Assembly (NCBI GenBank): GCA_964350265.1 | Contig: CAYGJZ010000007.1 | Coordinates: 21,994-85,993 of the forward strand | Direction of reading: 5' to 3' | Length of the DNA stretch: 64,000 nt | Origin: BQJD01 sp964350265 | Lineage (GTDB): Bacteria > Pseudomonadota > Gammaproteobacteria > Arenicellales > CAJQKF01 | Shown here: positions 50,305 through 59,782 of the stretch, one piece after another | How the letters are laid out: each line of letters starts with the position of its first letter | Position numbering within the stretch: the stretch's first letter is position 1 | Program-made: the position numbers and the translations under genes | The notes under the pieces: generated by a model | What the model was told of the DNA's origin: nothing | What the model saw: only the letters and a program-made list of their open reading frames with translations | The model's database searches: none

Positions 50305-50865
50305 TCAGCCGGCGCGCAGTACCGCGCCGGTGGCAGCATCCCGAATCTCGGTGGGATTGGCAAGACCGCCGACGCGGCCGCGTACCACCGCGTCGATGCG
50401 GCCATGGAAGTAGGCGTGTACGCCGCCGACACTGCGAGCCGGTGGCCGGCCGTGGGGGTTCGCGCTGGTGGAGACGATGGCGCCGTGGTAGGCGCGGCAC
50501 AGGGCGACGACGTCGGCGCAGGCGCTGACCCGAACCGCCAGGGTGTCGCGACCGCCGGTGATCCATGCCGGGGCGTGACGCGCTGCTGGCAGGATCCAGG
50601 TCACCGGTCCGGGCCAACTGGCAAGGGGGGCATCGAGCAGCTCGTTGGCCTCGGCATGCAGGTAGGGGCGCAACTGCGCCAGGCTGGCGGCGACCAGGAT
50701 CATGCCCTGCGCCGCCCGGCGTCGCTTCAGCGCCAGGATGCGGTAGACCGCACGGCGGTTGCGCGGATCACAGCCGAGGCCGAAGCAGGCCTCGGTGGGA
50801 TAGGCGACGACGCCACCGTGGCGCAGCGCATCGGCGGCCCGCTCGATTCCCGCTGCACGCACCAC
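50305..50865 (-). CDS. tsaC: Threonylcarbamoyl-AMP synthase TsaC (Sua5/YrdC family)
   Basis: 186 residues, GTG start. First step of tRNA t6A37 synthesis from threonine, bicarbonate and ATP. Conserved GGVVAYPTEACFGLGCDPRN, ILALKRRRAAQGMILVAAS, PGPVTWILPA and VSTSANPHGRPPA. It lacks the C-terminal Sua5 domain, as in other gammaproteobacterial TsaC. Lies 6 bp after purD. Confidence 0.93.
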   Translation of the reverse strand: MVRAAGIERAADALRHGGVVAYPTEACFGLGCDPRNRRAVYRILALKRRRAAQGMILVAASLAQLRPYLHAEANELLDAPLASWPGPVTWILPAARHAPAWITGGRDTLAVRVSACADVVALCRAYHGAIVSTSANPHGRPPARSVGGVHAYFHGRIDAVVRGRVGGLANPTEIRDAATGAVLRAG

Positions 50866-50871
50866 GGCGAC

Positions 50872-52164
50872 TCAGTCGCGCCGGGCTCGTTCACGGGCAA
50901 TGGCGCGGTGGCCGATGTCCCGCCGGTAGTAGGCGCCCTCGAAGCGGATCGTGCCGACCCGTGCATAGGCGTTGCGCGCGGCGCTGGCGACGTCTTCGCC
51001 GCTGGCGGTGACGCACAGCACGCGACCGCCGCTGGTCACCACCTCGTCGCCCGCCAGGCGGGTGCCGGCGTGGAACACGCGGGCCTCGCCGTCGGCGGCG
51101 TCGAGGCCGTGGATGACGTCGCCACTGCGGTAGTCGAAGGGATAGCCGCCGGCGGTCATCACCACGCCGAGGCAGGGCCGCGGGTCCCACTTCGCCTCGA
51201 CCTGCGACAATGTTCCGTCGATGGCGGCGGTGAGCAGCGTGACCAGGTCGGAGCGCAGTCGCGACAGGATCGGCTGGGTCTCCGGATCGCCAAGGCGGCA
51301 GTTGTACTCGAGCACCCGCGGCATACCGTCGGCATCGATCATCAGGCCGGCGTAGAGGAAGCCCAGGTAGTCGATGCCATCGGCCGCCAGGCCGTCCACG
51401 GTGGGTTGCATGACCCGTTCCATGATCACGCGGTGCAGGGTTTCGTCCACCAGCGGCGACGGCGAGTAGGCACCCATGCCGCCGGTGTTGGGTCCGGTGT
51501 CGCCTTCGTCGCGTGCCTTGTGGTCCTGGCTGGATGCCAGCGGCAGGATCTCTCCGCCACCGACCAGGGCGATGAAGCTGACCTCTTCGCCGAGGAGGAA
51601 TTCCTCGATGATGACGCGGTGTCCGGCCGCGCCGAAGCGGTTCGCCCTGAGCATGTCGTTGACCGCCTCGACGGCTTCGTCCTCGTGGCGTGCGAGCACC
51701 ACGCCCTTGCCGGCGGCGAGGCCGTCGGCCTTCACCACCAGCGGTGCGCCGTGGGCGCGGATGTAGGCAACCGCTTCGTCGGCATCGGTGAAGCTGGCAT
51801 GGGCCGCGGTAGGAATGTCGTGGCGCGCCATGAAGTGCTTGGCGAAGTCCTTGGAGCCTTCCAGTGCCGCTGCCTTGGCCGCCGGGCCGAAGCAGGGCAG
51901 GCCGGCTTCGCGGAACCGGTCGACGATGCCCGCCACCAGCGGCGCCTCGGGGCCGATCACGGTCAGGCCGATGTCGTTGCGACGGGCAAAGGTCACCAGC
52001 GCGTCGATGTCGTCGGCCTCGATGGCCACGTTCTCGACGCCGTCCTCGCGGGCGGTGCCGGCATTGCCCGGGGCGACATAGACACGGTCGGCGCTCGGCG
52101 ACGCGGCGAGCTTGAAGGCCAGGGCGTGTTCGCGGCCACCGCCGCCGACAACGAGGATGTTCAT
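50872..52164 (-). CDS. purD: Phosphoribosylamine-glycine ligase
   Basis: 430 residues from the ATG at 52164, matching E. coli length. ATP-grasp enzyme of purine synthesis step 2. MNILVVGGGGREHALAFKLA, GPEAPLVAGIVDRFR, PLVVKADGLAAGKGVVLA and LEYNCRLGDPETQPIL are diagnostic. It is 40 bp downstream of purH, in the usual purH-purD order. Confidence 0.96.
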   Translation of the reverse strand: MNILVVGGGGREHALAFKLAASPSADRVYVAPGNAGTAREDGVENVAIEADDIDALVTFARRNDIGLTVIGPEAPLVAGIVDRFREAGLPCFGPAAKAAALEGSKDFAKHFMARHDIPTAAHASFTDADEAVAYIRAHGAPLVVKADGLAAGKGVVLARHEDEAVEAVNDMLRANRFGAAGHRVIIEEFLLGEEVSFIALVGGGEILPLASSQDHKARDEGDTGPNTGGMGAYSPSPLVDETLHRVIMERVMQPTVDGLAADGIDYLGFLYAGLMIDADGMPRVLEYNCRLGDPETQPILSRLRSDLVTLLTAAIDGTLSQVEAKWDPRPCLGVVMTAGGYPFDYRSGDVIHGLDAADGEARVFHAGTRLAGDEVVTSGGRVLCVTASGEDVASAARNAYARVGTIRFEGAYYRRDIGHRAIARERARRD

Positions 52165-52204
52165 GGAGGGGTTCCTCATCTTGGTTCGGTAGACGCTGCC
52201 AGGG

Positions 52205-53779
52205 TCAGTGACGGAAGTGACGCATGCCGGTGAACACCATGGCCATGCCGTGTTCATCAGCGGCGGCGATCACCTCCTCGTCGCGCATGGATCCACCGGG
52301 CTGGATCACCGCGCGGATGCCGGCCGCGGCGGCAGCGTCGATGCCGTCGCGAAAGGGGAAGAAGGCGTCGGAGGCCATCACCGATCCGGCCACCTCGAGA
52401 TTCTCGTCGGCGGCCTTGATGCCGGCGATGCGGGCCGAGTAGACCCGGCTCATCTGCCCGGCGCCCACGCCGATGGTGCGACGATCGCGGGCATAGACGA
52501 TGGCATTGGACTTGACGTACTTTGCCACCGTCCAGGCGAACAAGAGGTCGTCGAGCTGCTCGTCGGTGGGTGCCACGGCGGTGACGATCTTCAGCTCGTC
52601 ACGATGCACCTGGCCGGTATCCATGTTCTGCATCAGCAGGCCACCGCTGACCCGCTTCAGGTTCGGGTAGCCTGGTTCGAACAGCGGCCCGCCGCCGCCT
52701 TCGAGTACCCGGATCGACGGTTTCTCGGCGAGCACGGCGAGGGCATCCTTCTTCACCGTCGGCGCGATGATCACCTCCACGAACTGGCGCTCGATGATGG
52801 TGCGGGCGGTATCGGCGTCGAGGGCGCGGTTGAAGGCGATGATGCCGCCAAAGGCCGAGGTCGGATCGGTGGTGAAGGCATGCTGGTAGGCGCTGGCGAT
52901 GTCCGCTGCCACGGCCACGCCACAGGGGTTGGCATGCTTGACGATGACGCAGGCCGGCTCGTCGAAGCTCTTCACGCACTCCAGCGCGGCATCGGTGTCG
53001 GCGACGTTGTTGTAGGACAGTTCCTTGCCCTGCACCTGGCGGGCGGCGGCGAGGCTGCCGGGCTCGCAGAAGTTGTCCCGGTAGAAGGCGGCGTCCTGGT
53101 GCGGGTTCTCGCCGTAGCGCATGATCATCAGGCGGTTGAACTGCATGTTGAGCACGCCGGGAAAGCCCTGCGGCCGGTTGTCGTCGCCGAGGCAGCTGAG
53201 ATAGTTGGAGATCGAACCGTCGTAGCGGGCGGTGTGGGCGAAGACCTTGAAGGCCAGCCGACGCCGGGTGGCCGCGCTGACGCCGTCGTGGCGGTCGAGT
53301 TCCTCGATCACCGCGTCGTAGTCGCCCGGCTCGGTGATCACGGTCACCGCGTCGTGGTTCTTGGCCGCCGCGCGCAGCAGGGTCGGTCCGCCGATGTCGA
53401 TGTTCTCGATGGCCTCGTCGAAGGTGGCATCCTCGCGCTGCACGGTGGCTTCGAAGGGATAGAGATTGACCGCGACCAGGTCGATGGGCGGAATGTCGTT
53501 GGCGCGCATCTGCTCGTCGTCGGTGCCGCGACGGCCAAGAATGCCGCCGTGCACCTTCGGGTGCAGCGTCTTCACGCGACCGTCCATCATCTCGGCGAAG
53601 CCGGTGTAGTCGCTGACCTCGACCACGTCGATGCCGTTTTCCGCCAGCAGGGAGGCGGTGCCGCCGGTGGAGAGGATCTCCACGCCGTGGGCGGCCAGGG
53701 TCCTGGCCAGCTCCACCACCCTGGTCTTGTCCGATACGCTGATCAGCGCACGCTCGATGCGTCGAATATCGTCGTTCAT
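52205..53779 (-). CDS. purH: Bifunctional AICAR transformylase/IMP cyclohydrolase
   Basis: 524 residues. The N-terminal IMP cyclohydrolase (MGS-like) domain has ALISVSDKTRVVELARTLA and LLAENGIDVVEVSDYTGF; the C-terminal transformylase has the catalytic KHANPCGVAVA segment and GGSMRDEEVIAAADEHGMAM. Performs the last two purine steps, using 10-formyl-THF. Transcribed between fis and purD. Confidence 0.96.
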   Translation of the reverse strand: MNDDIRRIERALISVSDKTRVVELARTLAAHGVEILSTGGTASLLAENGIDVVEVSDYTGFAEMMDGRVKTLHPKVHGGILGRRGTDDEQMRANDIPPIDLVAVNLYPFEATVQREDATFDEAIENIDIGGPTLLRAAAKNHDAVTVITEPGDYDAVIEELDRHDGVSAATRRRLAFKVFAHTARYDGSISNYLSCLGDDNRPQGFPGVLNMQFNRLMIMRYGENPHQDAAFYRDNFCEPGSLAAARQVQGKELSYNNVADTDAALECVKSFDEPACVIVKHANPCGVAVAADIASAYQHAFTTDPTSAFGGIIAFNRALDADTARTIIERQFVEVIIAPTVKKDALAVLAEKPSIRVLEGGGGPLFEPGYPNLKRVSGGLLMQNMDTGQVHRDELKIVTAVAPTDEQLDDLLFAWTVAKYVKSNAIVYARDRRTIGVGAGQMSRVYSARIAGIKAADENLEVAGSVMASDAFFPFRDGIDAAAAAGIRAVIQPGGSMRDEEVIAAADEHGMAMVFTGMRHFRH

Positions 53780-53836
53780 GAACCGTTTCCGGGTAAAGTT
53801 GGGAAAAACCTGCGTGGCGGCGATGCCGCCGGGTCG

Positions 53837-54079
53837 CTACTCGATCCCGTACTCGATCAACTTCTTGCGCAGGGTATTGCGATTGATGCCCAGGTAGCGC
53901 GCCGCGCGCGACTGGTTGCTGCCGGCGTAACGCATCACGGCCTCGAGCAGCGGGCGCTCGACTTCGGCGATGACCAGGCTGTACAGCCCGGCGGGCGCCT
54001 CGCCCTCGAGCTCGGCGAAGTAACAGGCCAGCGACTCTTCCACGCATTGGCAGATCGGTGCCGGTCGGGATTTCTTCAT
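53837..54079 (-). CDS. fis: DNA-binding protein Fis
   Basis: 80 residues. The C-terminal helix-turn-helix is complete (LLEAVMRYAGSNQSRAARYL then GINRNTLRKKLIEYGIE). The N-terminal beta-hairpin arm present in 98-residue enteric Fis is shortened. Its ATG overlaps the dusB stop (ATGA), as in the classic dusB-fis operon. Regulates rRNA and nucleoid structure. Confidence 0.94.
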   Translation of the reverse strand: MKKSRPAPICQCVEESLACYFAELEGEAPAGLYSLVIAEVERPLLEAVMRYAGSNQSRAARYLGINRNTLRKKLIEYGIE

Positions 54080-55059
54080 GCGGCTTCGAGCAGCTCGGCG
54101 TGTCGTTGGAAGAACCGGTGCAGCAACTCGAGCTGCTGGTCCGGGTGCTCGGCCTTGAGAATCTCCCGGCGCTCGCTCGCGCCGGGGGCGAAGACGGCGA
54201 GCTGCCAGCCGATGTGCTTGCGCGCCATGCGCACGCCGCGAGCGGGGCCGTAAAAGGCGTGTTGCGCTGCGACAAGGCGGCAGAGGATAGCACGTTTCGT
54301 GGCCGTGTCCGGTTCGCCGGGATCCGCTTCCCCGGCCAGCACCCGGGCGATGCGGCCGGGCAGCCAGGGCCTGGCCTGGGCGGCGCGGCCGATCATCACC
54401 GCGTCGACGCCGGTGTGGTCGAGCACCGCGCGGGCTTCGGCCGCGGAGGTGATGTCACCGTTGGCCACCAGCGGCAGCGACACCGCGTCGCGCAGGCGGC
54501 GCAGGCTGTCGTGTTCGGCCCGTCCCTGGTAGAAATCGTTGCGCGTGCGGCCATGCACGGTGATGGCGGCGATGCCGACGTCCTCGGCGATGCGGCCAAC
54601 GGTGAGCAGGTTGCGGGCGTCGCGGTCCCAGCCGGTGCGGGTCTTCAGCGTCACCGGCACCGCCACCGCGGCCACCACGCGCTCGAGGATGCGCGCGACC
54701 AGGGCCTCGTCGCGCAGCAGCATGGAGCCGGCCAGCTTGTTGCAGACCTTCTTCGCCGGGCAGCCCATGTTGATGTCGATCAAATCGGCGCCGAGCTCGA
54801 CGTTGTAGCGGGCGGCGTCGGCCATCATGTCCGGGTCCGAGCCGGCGATCTGCACGTGCACCGGCGCCGGTTCGCCGCGGTGGTCGGTGCGCGCGCGCGT
54901 CTTGGCGCTGTCGCGCAGTTCCGGCCGCGAGGTCACCATTTCCCCCACCGCGTGGCCGGCGCCCAGTTGCCGGCAGAGCAGGCGGAAGGGCTTGTCGGTG
55001 ATCCCCGCCATCGGTGCCAGGAAGACCGGGTTGGCGAAGCTGTGGGCGCCGATGCGCAC
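54076..55059 (-). CDS. dusB: tRNA-dihydrouridine synthase B
   Basis: 327-residue FMN TIM-barrel enzyme. Its GTG at 55059 overlaps the upstream stop as TAGTG. Conserved PVFLAPMAGITDKPFRLLCR, DINMGCPAKKVCNKLAGSML (catalytic Cys in MGCPAKKVC), TVHGRTRNDFYQGRAEHD and VMIGRAAQARPW. Reduces specific uridines in tRNA D-loops. Coupled to fis. Confidence 0.95.
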   Translation of the reverse strand: MRIGAHSFANPVFLAPMAGITDKPFRLLCRQLGAGHAVGEMVTSRPELRDSAKTRARTDHRGEPAPVHVQIAGSDPDMMADAARYNVELGADLIDINMGCPAKKVCNKLAGSMLLRDEALVARILERVVAAVAVPVTLKTRTGWDRDARNLLTVGRIAEDVGIAAITVHGRTRNDFYQGRAEHDSLRRLRDAVSLPLVANGDITSAAEARAVLDHTGVDAVMIGRAAQARPWLPGRIARVLAGEADPGEPDTATKRAILCRLVAAQHAFYGPARGVRMARKHIGWQLAVFAPGASERREILKAEHPDQQLELLHRFFQRHAELLEAA

Positions 55060-56441
55060 TAGGGTGCCGCCGCCACCACGCGGGTTTCGAAGCCGACGGC
55101 GATCTCGTTGGGATGGGCGAGGTTCAACGCGGCCACGGCGAGAATGCCCGGGTCGAGCAGGGCCTCCGGCTTGCCGGCCAGGTAGTCGTCCGGCGTATAG
55201 GTGCGACGGCCGACGATGCGTCCGTCCTTGTCGCTCAGGGTCAGTTGCAGCGCCGGGTAGGGCTGGGCGAACTGGGCGCGGTTGATCAGGTTGACGTTGA
55301 TGCGGATGGCTCCGGGAACCTCCGGGTGCAGGTCGACCCGGGTCTGCGCGATCTCGATGGCGCCGGGTTCGGAACGCTGCGGCGCGGTGCAGCCGGCGAA
55401 GCCGCAGAACAGGCTGACGTAGGGCCGGGTGCCGGGGATGGCGTACAACTCGTCCACCAGCGTGAAGCGGACCTGCAGGACGATGGCCGCCAGCAGCAGG
55501 ACGACACCGACGCCCCACAGGATGCGCGTTCCCGGTCCCTGCCCGTCGGGCAGGGACACCCAGTGGACATTGGCCTCGTCGGCGGCTGCCTGGCCGCGGG
55601 CGCCCTCGCCCTCGGCCGGGCCGGCGGGTCTTGCCGCGCGCGGCCTGGGCGGCGCCTTCAGGGCAATGGCCGGTCGCCGCTTGAGCGGCGAGCGTTCCAC
55701 CGGTGAACGCGGGGCGGTGCGCCGTGGCAGCAGTGCATCGTCGGCGCTCACCGACAACCCGGGGGGCGAACCGGTGAGCCGCGGCTCGATGCGTTCGCCA
55801 CCCGGTCCGCGGGGGCGTTCTACGTCCGGTTCGGCCGGCGCGCGCGGGCCGGGCATGGCGCGGTCGGCCTCCTCGCCGTCGACGCCGTCTTCTTCGAAGG
55901 CATCGTCCAGGCGCAGGGTGCGGCGGATTTCCTCGTCGCTGATCTCGCTGTCCTCGTCGTCGTCCCCGGCAGCGGCCGGGTGGGCAGGGGCATCGCGTCC
56001 GGCATCCAGTCGATGCGGACGGATGAACACGTCGTCGTCCACGTCGTCGTCGTCGCCGACCTCGTCGTCGTGATCCTCGTCGTCTGCCAGGTCCTCGCGC
56101 GCGGGCTGGAACTGCGGCCAGGTCGGCTGGCTGTCGTCGTCCGTGGCGGTGTCGTCCTCGTCCTCGTCTTCGTTCTCGGGGCGGGTACCGGGCCGGTCGA
56201 CGGCGTCGGACAGCGACCAGGTCGGCGCGTCGTCGTCGGGCCGGACATGGCCAGCCTTGGGCAGGAACGGGTTGTCGGCCGGTGCCCCGACGGGGTCGTC
56301 GACACCGGTGTCGTCGACCAGGTGCCAGGTGGCGTTGAACACGTTCTCGCAGTCACCGCAGCGCACCAGTCCCGCCTTCACCGCGAGAATCTGCTCGGTG
56401 ACGTTGAAAACCGTCCGGCATTTCGGGCACTGGGTATGCAT
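55059..56441 (-). CDS. Zinc-ribbon and DUF3426 domain protein
   Basis: 460 residues. N-terminal MJ0042-type zinc ribbon with Cys5, Cys8, Cys28 and Cys31 (CPKC, CGDC). A long acidic low-complexity linker (about 45-310, rich in Asp and Glu) follows, then one membrane helix (GVGVVLLLAAIVLQV) and a periplasmic DUF3426 domain to the end. Function unknown, but the gene is conserved between prmA and dusB in many proteobacteria. The linker is longer than usual. Confidence 0.85.
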   Translation of the reverse strand: MHTQCPKCRTVFNVTEQILAVKAGLVRCGDCENVFNATWHLVDDTGVDDPVGAPADNPFLPKAGHVRPDDDAPTWSLSDAVDRPGTRPENEDEDEDDTATDDDSQPTWPQFQPAREDLADDEDHDDEVGDDDDVDDDVFIRPHRLDAGRDAPAHPAAAGDDDEDSEISDEEIRRTLRLDDAFEEDGVDGEEADRAMPGPRAPAEPDVERPRGPGGERIEPRLTGSPPGLSVSADDALLPRRTAPRSPVERSPLKRRPAIALKAPPRPRAARPAGPAEGEGARGQAAADEANVHWVSLPDGQGPGTRILWGVGVVLLLAAIVLQVRFTLVDELYAIPGTRPYVSLFCGFAGCTAPQRSEPGAIEIAQTRVDLHPEVPGAIRINVNLINRAQFAQPYPALQLTLSDKDGRIVGRRTYTPDDYLAGKPEALLDPGILAVAALNLAHPNEIAVGFETRVVAAAP

Positions 56442-56457
56442 CGTCGCTTGTCGCTCG

Positions 56458-57354
56458 TCAGGTCGACATCAACAACCACTCGTCGCGCGAGTGCACCGTG
56501 AACGTCAGCGCTGGATAGGCGCGGGCGACCTGCTCGCGCTGGCGGTCGAGTATACCCGACAGCAGCAGCGAGCCGCCCGGCGCCAGCGCCCGCAGCAGCG
56601 TCGGCGAGAGGGCGACCAGGGCCTCGGCGAGAATGTTGGCAATGACCAGGTCGGCGCGCAGCGCGCCGCTGTCGATGCGCCGCGTGGCCTCCTCGGCCGA
56701 GATCACCTGGCAGCGATCGTCGACGCCGTTGGCGCGGGCATTGTCGACGCTGGCGGACAGTGCCCGCGGGTCGACATCGCAGGCCACCGCCCGCCGTGCG
56801 CCGAGCCGCAGCGCGGCGATGGCAAGAATGCCCGAGCCGCAGCCGAAGTCGAGCACGGTCCTGCCGGACAGGTCCATGCCGGCGAGGGCCGACAGGCACA
56901 GGTGGGTGGTGGCGTGGGTGCCGGTGCCGAAGGCCAGGCCCGGGTCCAGCGACAGGCATGTGCGTGCCTGCGGCGGCGGCTCGCACCAGCTCGGGCAGAT
57001 CCACAGCTCGTCGGTGATCCGCACCGGGGTGAAATGTTCCAGCCAGGCGCGCTCCCAGTCGCGGTCGGCGAAGCGCTCCACCTGCATCGCGTCGGCGTCG
57101 ACGCCGAACACGTTGGCCAGGGTGTCGATCACCGGCGCCAGCGGGGTGTCGTCGGTGAACAGGGCCTCGATGCGGGTCTCGCTCCAGTGCTCGAGGCTGG
57201 GTTCGGCCAGGTCGAAGCGGTCGTCGGCACCGTCCGACTCGGCGCTGACCGCCACCGCGCCCAGCGACTCGAGCAGCTCGGTGGCGGCATCCGCCGCCGC
57301 GCCGGGCAACGACAGCGCCAGCCGGCGCCAGTATCCGCCGCTCACCGTGGTCAC
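56458..57354 (-). CDS. prmA: Ribosomal protein L11 methyltransferase
   Basis: 298 residues. N-terminal substrate-binding domain, then SAM-binding DLSGRTVLDFGCGSGILAIA and NILAEALVALSPTLLRAL, with the L11-binding LDPGLAFGTGTHATTHLCL. Trimethylates ribosomal protein L11. It follows accC by 9 bp, the common accBC-prmA order. Confidence 0.94.
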   Translation of the reverse strand: MTTVSGGYWRRLALSLPGAAADAATELLESLGAVAVSAESDGADDRFDLAEPSLEHWSETRIEALFTDDTPLAPVIDTLANVFGVDADAMQVERFADRDWERAWLEHFTPVRITDELWICPSWCEPPPQARTCLSLDPGLAFGTGTHATTHLCLSALAGMDLSGRTVLDFGCGSGILAIAALRLGARRAVACDVDPRALSASVDNARANGVDDRCQVISAEEATRRIDSGALRADLVIANILAEALVALSPTLLRALAPGGSLLLSGILDRQREQVARAYPALTFTVHSRDEWLLMST

Positions 57355-57363
57355 CGCCCCGGC

Positions 57364-58704
57364 TCAGCCGGCCAGCAGCTTTTCAAGGTAGTGGATGTTG
57401 ACCGGGGCGCGCCGGAATTCGGCGTCGGTCACCAGCCGTTGCTGCAGCGGGATGTTGGTGCGGATGCCGTCGATGACCATTTCCTGCAGCGCGCCGTGCA
57501 TGCGCGACAGCGCTTCTTCGCGATCACCGCCGTAGGTGATGACCTTGGCGATCATCGAGTCGTAGTACGGCGGCACCACGTAGTTGGCGAACAGGTGGGA
57601 GTCCACCCGTACCCCGGGGCCACCCGGCGGGTGGTACTGCACCACGCGTCCCGGCGAGGGCAGGAAGCTGTCCGGGTCCTCGGCGTTGATGCGGCATTCC
57701 ACCGCGTGGCCGTTGAGGCGAATGTCGTCCTGGGCAAAGGGCAGCGTGGCGCCGGCGGCGATGCGGATCTGCTCCTTGACGATGTCCACGCCGGTGACCA
57801 GCTCGGTGACCGGGTGCTCGACCTGCACGCGGGTGTTCATCTCGATGAAGAAGAACTCGCCGTTCTCGTACAGGAACTCGAAGGTGCCGGCACCGCGGTA
57901 GCCGATCAGCCGGCAGGCATCGGCGCAGCGGCGGCCGATGAAGTCGCGCTGCTCGTCGGTGATGCCCGGCGCCGGCGCTTCCTCGATCACTTTCTGGTGA
58001 CGCCGCTGCATGGAGCAGTCGCGATCCCCCAGGTGCACGGCATTGCCATGGGTGTCGGCGAGCACCTGGAACTCCACGTGTCGCGGTGTCTCGAGAAACT
58101 TCTCCATGTACACGACGTCGTTGTTGAACGCCGCGCGGGCCTCGCCGCGGGTCAGGCGCACCGCGTTGAGCAGGGCCGCCTCGGTGTGCACCACGCGCAT
58201 GCCCTTGCCGCCGCCGCCGCCGGCGGCCTTGATGATCACCGGGTAGCCGATGCGCGCGGCAATCTCGATCAGCCGGTCGTTGTTGTCCGGCAGCGGGCCG
58301 TCGGAGCCGGGCACGCAGGGCACGCCGGCCTCGGTCATGGCGGCGATCGCCGAGATCTTGTCGCCCATCACGCGGATGGTGTCGGCGCGCGGACCGATGA
58401 AGGTGAAGCCGCTTTGCTCGACCCGCTCGGCGAAGTCGGCGTTCTCCGACAGGAAGCCGTAACCCGGGTGGATGGCGCCGGCGTCGGTGACCTCGGCGGC
58501 GGCGATCACCGCGGGGATGTTGAGGTAGCTCTCCCCGGCCGCCGGCGGTCCGATGCACACCGATTCGTCGGCCAGGCGGACGTACTTGGCGTCGCGGTCG
58601 GCGGTGGAGTGCAGCGCCACGGTCTTCACGCCCAGCTCGCGGCAGGCGCGCAGGATGCGAAGCGCGATCTCGCCGCGATTGGCGATGACGATTTTGTCGA
58701 ACAT
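57364..58704 (-). CDS. accC: Acetyl-CoA carboxylase, biotin carboxylase subunit
   Basis: 446 residues from the ATG at 58704 (E. coli 449). ATP-grasp enzyme that carboxylates biotin on AccB. MFDKIVIANRGEIALRILRA, KAAGGGGGKGMRVVH, FIEMNTRVQVEHPVTELVTG and the RINAEDPDSFLPSPG signature are present. 14 bp downstream of accB. Confidence 0.96.
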   Translation of the reverse strand: MFDKIVIANRGEIALRILRACRELGVKTVALHSTADRDAKYVRLADESVCIGPPAAGESYLNIPAVIAAAEVTDAGAIHPGYGFLSENADFAERVEQSGFTFIGPRADTIRVMGDKISAIAAMTEAGVPCVPGSDGPLPDNNDRLIEIAARIGYPVIIKAAGGGGGKGMRVVHTEAALLNAVRLTRGEARAAFNNDVVYMEKFLETPRHVEFQVLADTHGNAVHLGDRDCSMQRRHQKVIEEAPAPGITDEQRDFIGRRCADACRLIGYRGAGTFEFLYENGEFFFIEMNTRVQVEHPVTELVTGVDIVKEQIRIAAGATLPFAQDDIRLNGHAVECRINAEDPDSFLPSPGRVVQYHPPGGPGVRVDSHLFANYVVPPYYDSMIAKVITYGGDREEALSRMHGALQEMVIDGIRTNIPLQQRLVTDAEFRRAPVNIHYLEKLLAG

Positions 58705-58718
58705 GCTCGCCCCGCGCG

Positions 58719-59165
58719 CTAGCCGATGATGAACAAAGTCTCGCCGAACTCCACCGGGTCGCCGGAGCTTTTCAGGACCTTGCGAATGACCCCCGAGTGC
58801 TCGGCCTCGATGGGATTGAAGATTTTCATTGCCTCGATGATGCACAGCGTCTCGCCTTCCTCCACCGTGGTGCCGACGGTGACGAAGGGCGGGGCATCGG
58901 GCGAGGACGAGGCGTAGAAGGTGCCGACCATGGGCGAGGCGACCTTGTGCCCGGCGGGATCGTCGCTGACGGCCGCGGCGACCGGGGCCGCGGCGGGCAC
59001 CGGGCTGGCAGCCGGGGCCGGGGCCGGGGCCGCGACGGGCATGGGCGGCGGCAGGTTGGTGAAGCGGCTCAGGCGAATGGATTCCTCGCCTTCGGAAATC
59101 TCGATTTCCGAAAGCTGGGATTCCTCCAGCAATTCAATGAGTTTCTTGACTTTTCGAATATCCAT
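58719..59165 (-). CDS. accB: Acetyl-CoA carboxylase, biotin carboxyl carrier protein
   Basis: 148 residues. N-terminal domain, a Pro/Ala-rich linker (39-66), and C-terminal biotinyl domain with biotinylated Lys114 in CIIEAMKIFNPIEAE. The usual AMKM is AMKI here, a tolerated variant. Ends ETLFIIG. Partner of AccC for fatty acid synthesis. accA and accD are unlinked. Confidence 0.96.
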   Translation of the reverse strand: MDIRKVKKLIELLEESQLSEIEISEGEESIRLSRFTNLPPPMPVAAPAPAPAASPVPAAAPVAAAVSDDPAGHKVASPMVGTFYASSSPDAPPFVTVGTTVEEGETLCIIEAMKIFNPIEAEHSGVIRKVLKSSGDPVEFGETLFIIG

Positions 59166-59171
59166 GGCGTG

Positions 59172-59618
59172 TCAGTTCGCGGGTTTTAATCGGTTCAGCG
59201 CCGCCTGAAGGGCCAGCAGGTAGCCCTCGGCGCCGAGTCCACAGATGACGCCGACGGCGAGGTCGGAGAAATACGAGTGACGTCGAAACGGCTCGCGCGC
59301 GTGGACGTTGGACAGGTGCACCTCGATGAACGGGATCGCCACCGCCGCCAGTGCGTCGCGCAGCGCCACGCTGGTGTGGGTGCAGGCGGCCGGGTTGATC
59401 AGCACGAAGCGCACGCCTTCCCCGGCGGCTGCCTGCACCCGGTCGACCAGTGCGCCCTCGTGGTTGGACTGGAAGGTGACCAGTTGCAGACCGGCGGCGG
59501 CGGCGGCTTCGACCAGGCGATGGTTGATGTCCTCCAGGGTGTCGCGGCCGTAGTGATCCGGCTCGCGGCTGCCGAGCAGGTTCAGGTTGGGGCCGTGCAG
59601 TACGAGGATGTCACTCAC
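59172..59618 (-). CDS. aroQ: 3-dehydroquinate dehydratase, type II
   Basis: 148-residue shikimate-pathway enzyme. HGPNLNLLGSREPDHYG with catalytic Tyr, FQSNHEGALVDRV, INPAACTHTSVALRDAL and VHLSNVHAREPFRRHS are all present. First gene of the aroQ-accB-accC-prmA-DUF3426-dusB-fis-purH-purD-tsaC-hemF run on this strand. Confidence 0.96.
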   Translation of the reverse strand: MSDILVLHGPNLNLLGSREPDHYGRDTLEDINHRLVEAAAAAGLQLVTFQSNHEGALVDRVQAAAGEGVRFVLINPAACTHTSVALRDALAAVAIPFIEVHLSNVHAREPFRRHSYFSDLAVGVICGLGAEGYLLALQAALNRLKPAN

Positions 59619-59782
59619 CGTTGGTTCTCGTTCCGGGTCAGGCCGCGAATTATCGTGGATTTGTGTGTTTATGTCTAATTATCGAACGTTGCTGGCCTGT
59701 TCGACGCAAATTAACGCGTTTTCGGCCAGAAACCGGGGCTTGACACGGCACCCGCCGCCCGCTGTCCATGGCCGGGGCGGGT

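Noticed and set aside
56143..58722. Long plus-strand open frame antisense to accC, prmA and the DUF3426 gene
   Set aside because: Low-complexity His/Arg/Gly-rich translation typical of antisense readings in GC-rich DNA.
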